Shown here: one piece after another, positions 17,834 to 27,991 of the stretch
How the letters are laid out: each line of letters starts with the position of its first letter
Position numbering within the stretch: position 1 is the first letter of the stretch
Made by a program: the position numbers and the translations under genes
NCBI RefSeq assembly: GCF_900659635.1
Contig: NZ_CAACVB010000034.1
Location: 1-48,865 of the forward strand
From: Actinomadura roseirufa
Lineage (GTDB): Bacteria; Actinomycetota; Actinomycetes; Streptosporangiales; Streptosporangiaceae
Reading direction: 5' to 3'
Length of the DNA: 48,865 bases
Notes under the pieces: generated by a model
What the model was told of the DNA's origin: nothing
Database searches by the model: none
What the model saw: only the letters and a program-made list of their open reading frames with translations

Positions 17834-18379
17834 TCAGTCGACGGGCGGCGCCGCGTCGGGGAGGTCGTCGAGATCGGTTCCCTCGTCGGCGAGGGCCTCC
17901 TTGACCACGCGGTAGCAGAGGCCCGGAGGGTAGCCCTTGCGGGCGAGGACGCCGACGAGCCGGCGCATGCGCCTGGCGGGGTCGAGGCCGCTGGTGGCGG
18001 GCAGCCTGCGGTCGACGAGGGCGCGCGCCGTGCGCTCCTCCCGGCCCGGGTCGAGGGAATCCACGGCGTCCTCGACGGTGTCCGCGGCCACGCCGCGGTG
18101 CCGCAGCTCGGCCGCGAGCGCCCGCCTGGCCAGCCCACGGCCGGCGTGACGGGACTCGACCCACGACCGGGCGAACGACTCGTCGTCGATGAGGCCGACG
18201 TCGGTGAGGCGGGACAGGACGCGGCCGGCCACCTCGTCGGGGACGTCCCGGCGGCGGAGCGCGTCGGCGAGCTGGGCGCGGGTGCGCGGGGACGAGGTCA
18301 GCATGCGCAGGCACAGCTCCCGTGCCCGCGCCTCGGGGTCGGCGGGCGGCTCGGCGGAGCCGCCCCGGCGCCGGGTCAT
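17834..18379 (-). CDS. recX: RecA regulator RecX
   Basis: Binds RecA filaments and restrains their activity. 181 residues from the ATG at 18379, similar to mycobacterial RecX. The repeats typical of the family are visible: RARELCLRMLTSSPRTRAQL, then the R-D-V-P-D-E-V...RVLSRLTDVGLIDDESFARS stretch, RRALAAELRHRGV and RRLVGVLARKGYPPGLCYRV. The frame continues upstream to a GTG at 18499 with an Arg/Pro-rich segment unlike the family. The ATG is preferred, but no ribosome site clearly supports either start. It follows recA on the same strand, so co-transcription and partial read-through are likely. Confidence 0.92.
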   Translation of the reverse strand: MTRRRGGSAEPPADPEARARELCLRMLTSSPRTRAQLADALRRRDVPDEVAGRVLSRLTDVGLIDDESFARSWVESRHAGRGLARRALAAELRHRGVAADTVEDAVDSLDPGREERTARALVDRRLPATSGLDPARRMRRLVGVLARKGYPPGLCYRVVKEALADEGTDLDDLPDAAPPVD

Positions 18380-18536
18380 CGGGGACCGCGCCGGGTGGGC
18401 GGCTCCGCGGGAGCGGCGGCGCCGTCGGGGAAGGTCCGCGCGCCGGCATGCCGGCGCCGGGTAAGGCGCCGCCGCCCTACACACGAGATCATCGCTCACT
18501 CATCGTCAAGCGTCACCCGTATCGAGGGATTCATCG

Positions 18537-19667
18537 TCAGGAATCACCCGACTTGACCGCCTTTGTGGTCTTCCTCCCGGCGGCGGAAGCGGCCTTGGCG
18601 GGCGCGGCGGCGACCGGGGCCGGCGGCGCGGCCGCCGCGGCGGCGGCCGCGGGTTCGGCCTCCTTGTCGACCTTCGGGCCGATGCCCAGCTTCTCCTTGA
18701 TCTTCTTCTCGATGCCGTCCGCCATGTCGGGGTTGGCCTTGAGGAAGTTGCGGGCGTTCTCCTTGCCCTGGCCGAGCTGGTCGCCGTCGTAGGTGTACCA
18801 GGCGCCGGACTTGCGGACGAAGCCGTGCTCCACGCCGAGGTCGATCAGGCCGCCCTCGCGGCTGATGCCCTGGCCGTAGAGCAGGTCGAAGTCGGCGACG
18901 CGGAACGGCGGGGCCATCTTGTTCTTGACGACCTTGACCCGGACGCGGTTGCCGACGGCCTCGGTGCCGTCCTTGAGGGTCTCGATGCGGCGCACGTCCA
19001 GCCGGACCGAGGCGTAGAACTTCAGCGCCCGGCCGCCGGTGGTGGTCTCCGGGGAGCCGAACATGACGCCGACCTTCTCGCGGAGCTGGTTGATGAAGAT
19101 GACGGTGGTCTTGGTCTGGTTGATCGCGCCGGTGAGCTTGCGCAGGGCCTGGGACATCAGGCGGGCCTGGAGGCCGACGTGGCTGTCGCCCATCTCGCCC
19201 TCGATCTCGGCGCGCGGGACGAGCGCGGCGACCGAGTCGATCACGACGATGTCGATCGCGCCGGAGCGGATCAGCATGTCGGTGATCTCCAGGGCCTGCT
19301 CGCCGGTGTCGGGCTGGGAGACCAGGAGCGCGTCGATGTCGACACCGAGTTTGGTCGCGTACTCGGGGTCGAGGGCGTGCTCGGCGTCGACGAACGCCGC
19401 GATGCCGCCCTTCTTCTGCACGCTGGCCACCGAGTGCAGCGCGATGGAGGTCTTGCCGGAGCCCTCCGGGCCGTAGACCTCGACGACACGGCCGCGGGGC
19501 AGGCCGCCGATGCCGAGCGCGATGTCGAGCGAGATCGCGCCGGTGGGGATGACCTCGACCGGTGCGCGCGCCTCCTCGCCCATCCGCATGACCGAGCCCT
19601 TGCCGAACTGCCGCTCGATCTGGGCGAGTGCGGTCTCGAGAGCCTTCTCCCGGTCGTTCGCTGCCAT
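18537..19667 (-). CDS. recA: Recombinase RecA
   Basis: DNA-strand-exchange ATPase and trigger of LexA self-cleavage. 376 residues without intein. The core is typical: [13 protein letters not shown], Walker [10 protein letters not shown] (66-74), [40 protein letters not shown], the [20 protein letters not shown] loop L1 and [20 protein letters not shown] loop L2. Walker A differs from the almost universal GPESSGKTT at two positions (Gly69, Ser74). The C-terminal tail (about 330-376) is Ala/Pro/Lys-rich, as in other actinobacteria. AAGGA precedes the ATG. A PafBC-type promoter and a SOS box lie upstream, and recX follows. Confidence 0.98.
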   Translation of the reverse strand: MAANDREKALETALAQIERQFGKGSVMRMGEEARAPVEVIPTGAISLDIALGIGGLPRGRVVEVYGPEGSGKTSIALHSVASVQKKGGIAAFVDAEHALDPEYATKLGVDIDALLVSQPDTGEQALEITDMLIRSGAIDIVVIDSVAALVPRAEIEGEMGDSHVGLQARLMSQALRKLTGAINQTKTTVIFINQLREKVGVMFGSPETTTGGRALKFYASVRLDVRRIETLKDGTEAVGNRVRVKVVKNKMAPPFRVADFDLLYGQGISREGGLIDLGVEHGFVRKSGAWYTYDGDQLGQGKENARNFLKANPDMADGIEKKIKEKLGIGPKVDKEAEPAAAAAAAAPPAPVAAAPAKAASAAGRKTTKAVKSGDS

Positions 19668-19726
19668 GAGATGTCCTTCTCGTCGTGACTGTCGGCTCTC
19701 TGCCGCTGCTTGCGATGTCGAGGGCG

Positions 19727-19749
19727 ACGTTACGGCGGGCCGCCGACAC
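19727..19749 (-). promoter_or_regulatory. PafBC (RecA-NDp)-type promoter of recA
   Basis: The minus strand reads GTGTCGGCG, then 8 bases, then TAACGT. From memory, the LexA-independent damage motif at actinobacterial recA is TTGTCRGTG-N8-TAnnnT. The spacing matches exactly, and two of the nine upstream bases differ. TAACGT would be the -10, giving a leader of about 50 bases before the recA ATG at 19667. Confidence 0.6.
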
Positions 19750-19803
19750 TTTTCGAGCCCCGGACGCGGTTGTGGACGACGCCGCGTGCCCGGACCACCT
19801 TAC

Positions 19804-19817
19804 CGAACATCCGTTCG
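19804..19817. promoter_or_regulatory. SOS box (LexA site) between recA and the R2K ATP-grasp gene
   Basis: CGAAC-ATCC-GTTCG is a perfect inverted repeat with the GAACnnnnGTTC core of the actinobacterial LexA site. It lies 137 bases upstream of recA and 93 bases upstream of the divergent ATP-grasp gene, so it could repress either or both. Confidence 0.65.
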
Positions 19818-19909
19818 ATCATCGTCGCGCGTCCTGGTTTGGACCGGAATCTCCGTGCGCGCCGTGGTCCGGACCCCGTACGCTGGCGCCGTCCACGGAG
19901 GGTTCCATC

Positions 19910-20779
19910 ATGACGCTGACCGTTCTCTTCTGCGTCGATCCGCTCCATCCCCGGCGCGTTGACCCCCACTTCTCCCGCGAGGCCTCGGCCGTGCGGGACC
20001 ACTACGGCGAGATCGCCCTGATCGACCACGACGCGCTGCGGCGCGGGGACGTGGACGCGGCGGTGCGCGCGGTGCCCGTGGACCTGGGCGCCGTGTGGTA
20101 CCGCGGCTGGATGCTCACCGCGGGCGAGTACGCCGCGATGGCCGCCACCATGAAGCGCCGCGGAACAGTCCTCCTGACCCACCCGGAGGACTACCGGCGC
20201 GCGCACGAGCTGCCGGGCTGGCACGACACGTTCGCGGGGCTGACCCCCCACAGCGTGTGGCGCGCCTTGAGCCCCGGCCAGGACCCGGGTGACCTGGGAG
20301 AGCTGGGCGAGCTCGTCCGGTCGCTGCCCAGCGGGCCCGGGGTGGTCAAGGACTACGTGAAGTCGCGCAAGCACGAGTGGGACGAAGCCTGCTACGTCCC
20401 CGACGTCAAGAACCTGGCACAGCTCCACGACATCGCCGCGAAGATGGTCGCGCTCCAGGACGACCATCTGGCCGGGGGGCTCGTCGTCCGCGAGTACGAG
20501 CAGTACGACGGCGCGGGCGAGGCACGCGTGTGGTGGGTGGACGGGGAGCCCGCGCTGGTGGGGCCGCACCCCGACAGCCCGGACATCGAACCCGACCCGG
20601 AGCTCGACGCGGTCGCGCCCGCCGTGCGGTCGCTCGGCTGCCGGTTCATCACCACCGACCTCGCGCGCCGCACGGACGGCGAATGGCGGGTGGTGGAGGT
20701 CGGCGACGGCCAGGTCAGCGACCTGCCCTCGACGGTCGACGCGATGGACCTGTACGCGCATCTCCCGGTCCCGGACTGA
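19910..20779 (+). CDS. R2K-clade ATP-grasp protein (DUF4343-like)
   Basis: 289 residues, cytosolic, no signal peptide. The conserved pattern is WYRGWMLTAGEYAAMAATM, GTVLLTHPEDYRRAHELPGW, GVVKDYVKSRKHEWDEACYV, GLVVREYEQY, EARVWWVDGEPALVGPHPD and GEWRVVEVGDGQVSDLP. I recognise it as the R2K family 3 ATP-grasp fold, in which a conserved Lys is replaced by Arg; the clade is predicted to form amide bonds on peptides or proteins. Substrate unknown. The ATG at 19910 follows CGGAGGG at 8 bases. It is divergent from recA across a shared SOS box, and 216 bases before the lipoprotein / GSP-synthetase / DUF350 genes, with which it probably works. Confidence 0.85.
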   Translation: MTLTVLFCVDPLHPRRVDPHFSREASAVRDHYGEIALIDHDALRRGDVDAAVRAVPVDLGAVWYRGWMLTAGEYAAMAATMKRRGTVLLTHPEDYRRAHELPGWHDTFAGLTPHSVWRALSPGQDPGDLGELGELVRSLPSGPGVVKDYVKSRKHEWDEACYVPDVKNLAQLHDIAAKMVALQDDHLAGGLVVREYEQYDGAGEARVWWVDGEPALVGPHPDSPDIEPDPELDAVAPAVRSLGCRFITTDLARRTDGEWRVVEVGDGQVSDLPSTVDAMDLYAHLPVPD

Positions 20780-20995
20780 CCCGCCTCCAGGACTCCCGGG
20801 CAGAGCGGCCTGGGCTCCCCACCGACCGGGTTCCACCTGGATGTGACGGAACCGGAACCCTGGCGGCTTCCGTCTCATTCGGACCGCCTTTAGGCTTGCC
20901 CCGCGCGTGCCGGATCCCTGCTCAACGGGGCGCCTGACCATGCCGTCCGGAACCTCCCGGGCCTTCGCCGTCTCGTTTCGAAGGACGTGTTCGCC

Positions 20996-21367
20996 TTGCC
21001 CCCACAGGAGCCCTCTCGCCGGCTCAGCTCGCGAGCCGTGAAGGTCGGGATGCTGAGCGCCCTGTCCCTGACCCTGGTCGCGTGCGGCTCCAAATCGACG
21101 ACGGCGTGGTGCGTGGACCGGAACGCGCCCGCCGTGGGCAAGGGCGGCTACCGGACGGTGCCCGACTCCTTCTGCGACCCCGGTGACATCGACGGGTCGT
21201 CCAGGTCGTACGGCCAGTACTTCTGGTACTACGGCGGGCGGCGCGGCTCCGACGGCACGGTGGCGGGCGGCAGCTCGTACCGGCCGAGCAAGGGGAAGGT
21301 CAAGTCGAGCGGCGGGCACACGCTGAGCCGCGGCGGTTTCGGCGGCGGCGGCCGGAGCGGGGGCTGA
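20996..21367 (+). CDS. Small lipoprotein with RGGFG...GG tail, YgiB/DUF1190-like (tentative)
   Basis: 123 residues. SRRLSSRAVKVG starts a signal peptide whose lipobox LVAC places the lipidated Cys at 30. The mature part is short, with STTAWCVDRN, SFCDPGD and an aromatic cluster YGQYFWYYGGRRG. It ends in a Ser/Gly tail, TLSRGGFGGGGRSGG. From memory, enterobacterial YgiB/YjfM (DUF1190) lipoproteins carry a similar RGGFG segment and end in GG, and their genes also neighbour GSP-synthetase-like genes. The start is uncertain: TTG at 20996 is 10 bases after AAGGA, whereas GTG at 20987 is too close to it. The next gene begins 4 bases after the stop. Confidence 0.75.
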   Translation: MPPQEPSRRLSSRAVKVGMLSALSLTLVACGSKSTTAWCVDRNAPAVGKGGYRTVPDSFCDPGDIDGSSRSYGQYFWYYGGRRGSDGTVAGGSSYRPSKGKVKSSGGHTLSRGGFGGGGRSGG

Positions 21368-21371
21368 CCGG

Positions 21372-22529
21372 GTGCGCCGCATGCGTTCGACGCCCCGGGA
21401 CGACTGGGCCGAGAGGATCGAGGCGCAGGGGCTCGCCTTCCACAGGACCGCGCATCCCGAGCACCTGGCCCGGCCCTACTGGGACGAGTCCGTCCACTAC
21501 GTCTTCGACATGGACGAGGTCCTGGCGCTGGAGGAGACCGTCGAGGAACTCCACCGGATGTGCCTTCAGGTCGTGGAGCACGTCGTCGCCACCGGCCGGT
21601 ACCAGGTGCTCGGCATCCCGGAGTGGGCGGCGCCGCTGATCGAGGAGTCGTGGCGGCGCGGGGACCCGCACCTGTACGGCCGGTTCGACCTGCGTTACGA
21701 CGGGACCGGGCCGGCCAAGCTGCTGGAGTACAACGCCGACACCCCGACCGCCCTGGTCGAGAGTTCCATCGTCCAGTGGTACTGGCTGCAGGACGTCTAT
21801 CCGCACGACGACCAGTGGAACTCCATCCACGAGCGCCTGGTGGCCCGCTGGAAGGAGATCGTCCCCCGGGTGGCGGACGGCCCGGCGCACTTCGCCTGGA
21901 CGAACGGCGACGAGACCGGCGAGGAGGTCATGACGATCGCCTACATGCAGGAGACCGCCGAGGAGGCGGGCCTGAACGGCGTGGCGATCGCCATGGAGGA
22001 CATCGGCTGGGACTCCGCGCGCGAGCGGTTCGTCGACCTCGAAGAGCAGGAGATCCGGACGCTCTGCAAGCTCTACCCCTGGGAATGGATCGTCTCCGAG
22101 CCGTTCGCGCGGAGCATCCCGGGAGCGCCCACGTCGTGGATCGAGCCGATCTGGAAGATGGTGCTCTCGAACAAGGCGCTGCTCGTCCTGCTCTGGGAGC
22201 TGTTCCCAGGGCACCCGAACCTGCTGCCCACGTTCCTCAACACCCCCGGGGATCTCACCTCGCACGTGCAGAAGCCGCTGCTGGGACGCGAGGGCGCGAG
22301 CATGCGCATCGTCACCCCGGACGGCCGCGTACAGCGCACCGAGGGCGACTACGGGGCGGAGGGTTTCGTCTTCCAGGAGTTCTGTCCCCTGCCGGACTTC
22401 GACGGGGAGCACCCGGTGATCGGAGCGTGGGTCGTCCACGACGAGTCCGCGGGGATCGGCATCCGGGAGACGTCCGGGCTCATCACCGACGACACCTCCT
22501 CCTTCGTCCCGCACCGCGTCCCGCTGTAG
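21372..22529 (+). CDS. Glutathionylspermidine synthetase-like ATP-grasp protein (YgiC/YjfC type)
   Basis: 385 residues, cytosolic, the length of the stand-alone synthetase domain without the amidase. Recognised by AFHRTAHPEHLARPYWDE, LYGRFDLRYDG followed by KLLEYNADTPTALVE, VQKPLLGREGASM and a C-terminal GAWVVHDESAGIGIRE segment. The family joins amines or peptides to carboxylates with ATP. Actinomycetes are not known to make glutathionylspermidine, so the substrate is probably different. The GTG at 21372 is 4 bases after the lipoprotein stop, and an ATG at 21381 is possible, so tight coupling with the lipoprotein is clear. A 10-bp hairpin separates it from the DUF350 gene. Confidence 0.9.
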   Translation: MRRMRSTPRDDWAERIEAQGLAFHRTAHPEHLARPYWDESVHYVFDMDEVLALEETVEELHRMCLQVVEHVVATGRYQVLGIPEWAAPLIEESWRRGDPHLYGRFDLRYDGTGPAKLLEYNADTPTALVESSIVQWYWLQDVYPHDDQWNSIHERLVARWKEIVPRVADGPAHFAWTNGDETGEEVMTIAYMQETAEEAGLNGVAIAMEDIGWDSARERFVDLEEQEIRTLCKLYPWEWIVSEPFARSIPGAPTSWIEPIWKMVLSNKALLVLLWELFPGHPNLLPTFLNTPGDLTSHVQKPLLGREGASMRIVTPDGRVQRTEGDYGAEGFVFQEFCPLPDFDGEHPVIGAWVVHDESAGIGIRETSGLITDDTSSFVPHRVPL

Positions 22530-22532
22530 AGC

Positions 22533-22556
22533 CGGCCGCAGATCTTTCTGCGGCCG
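22533..22556 (+). other. Intercistronic hairpin before the DUF350 gene
   Basis: Perfect 10-bp stem CGGCCGCAGA / TCTGCGGCCG with a 4-base loop (TCTT), starting 4 bases after the synthetase stop. There is no T-run. It may attenuate or stabilise the message; a good ribosome site for the next gene follows about 24 bases later. Confidence 0.65.
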
Positions 22557-22590
22557 TCCCCGACCCCCTGCAGTTTTCGTAAGGAGAACC

Positions 22591-23052
22591 ATGACGACCG
22601 TGGCGGCGAACGATGACGGCCTCGGCCAGGTGCTGCTCGACGGGACACTGGCGCTCTTCGCCTACTCCGGCGTGGGCCTGGTGCTGTTCATCATCGGCTT
22701 CTACATGACCGACCTGGCCACCCCCGGCCGCCTGATCACGGTGATCCGCGAGCACCGCAACCCGAACGCGACGCTGCTCGCCTGCGCCGCGACCGTCGGC
22801 GTCGGGCTGATCGTCGCCGTCTCGATCTTCGCGTCGGGCGGCGACCTGGCGGAGGGGCTGACGCGGACGCTGGTGTTCGGCGCGGTGGGCATCCTCGCGC
22901 AGACGGTCGCGACGATGATCTTCGACCGGCTGGTGGGGATCGGCGTCGGGACGCTGGCCGACGACGCCGGCGACCGGCTGGAGCCCGCGGCGATCCTGCT
23001 GGCCGTGGCCAATCTCATGATCGGGTTCGTCACGGCCGTGGCGGTGTACTGA
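22591..23052 (+). CDS. DUF350 membrane protein (YjfL-like)
   Basis: 153 residues with four hydrophobic segments (about 18-40, 61-84, 93-112 and 131-153). The FAYSGVGLVLFIIGFYMTDL and TRTLVFGAVGILAQTVATMI stretches match the duplicated two-helix pattern of DUF350. The biochemical function of the family is unknown. It repeatedly occurs beside GSP-synthetase-like genes and YgiB-like lipoproteins (E. coli yjfL-yjfM-yjfC). An excellent AAGGAG precedes the ATG by 5 bases. It is the last gene of the cluster and convergent with the DUF3046 gene 43 bases on. Confidence 0.9.
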   Translation: MTTVAANDDGLGQVLLDGTLALFAYSGVGLVLFIIGFYMTDLATPGRLITVIREHRNPNATLLACAATVGVGLIVAVSIFASGGDLAEGLTRTLVFGAVGILAQTVATMIFDRLVGIGVGTLADDAGDRLEPAAILLAVANLMIGFVTAVAVY

Positions 23053-23095
23053 CCCGCGGTGCCGATCCTCTGAACGGACCCGCCGGACCGCGCGC

Positions 23096-23290
23096 CTAGC
23101 GGAGCCGGGCGGGAACGTCGAAGGTGGCGACGACGGCCTGCCAGATCTCCTTGGCGGGCTCGCCGTCGGCGAGGGCCTGCTCGATCGTGCGCCCGCCCAG
23201 CGCGGCCATGACGTGGTCCTTGGCCACGCTCTCGGCGTAGCCCTCGCCGAACTGCTGGTTCATCCGATCCCAGAAAACAGTGAGCCGCAC
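23096..23290 (-). CDS. DUF3046 protein
   Basis: 64 residues, GTG start at 23290. The sequence MRLTVFWDRMNQQFGEGYAE, then VMAALGGRTIEQALADG and KEIWQAVVATFDVP, matches the small DUF3046 family found upstream of recA in actinobacteria (Rv2738c position). Function unknown; the aromatic and amphipathic pattern suggests a small helical bundle. Here it is separated from recA by the four-gene ATP-grasp cluster. It is divergent from lhr, with only 75 bases between start codons. Confidence 0.88.
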   Translation of the reverse strand: MRLTVFWDRMNQQFGEGYAESVAKDHVMAALGGRTIEQALADGEPAKEIWQAVVATFDVPARLR

Positions 23291-23365
23291 GAGACCACGC
23301 TATCCGACCCGCGCCGGGGCCCGGCCGGTGCGCGTTCTGTCGTACCGGCGAGGCACTATGGTCGG

Positions 23366-27958
<4,593 letters not shown>

Positions 27959-27991
27959 CCGGCTCACCCACACGGCGCGCCGGCGGGACGG

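Noticed and set aside
20848..20875. ECF-sigma-like promoter GGAAC-N18-CGTCT before the lipoprotein gene
   Set aside because: The words resemble envelope-stress sigma promoters, but the spacing is longer than the 16-17 I would expect and such words are frequent in GC-rich DNA; not strong enough to list as a feature.
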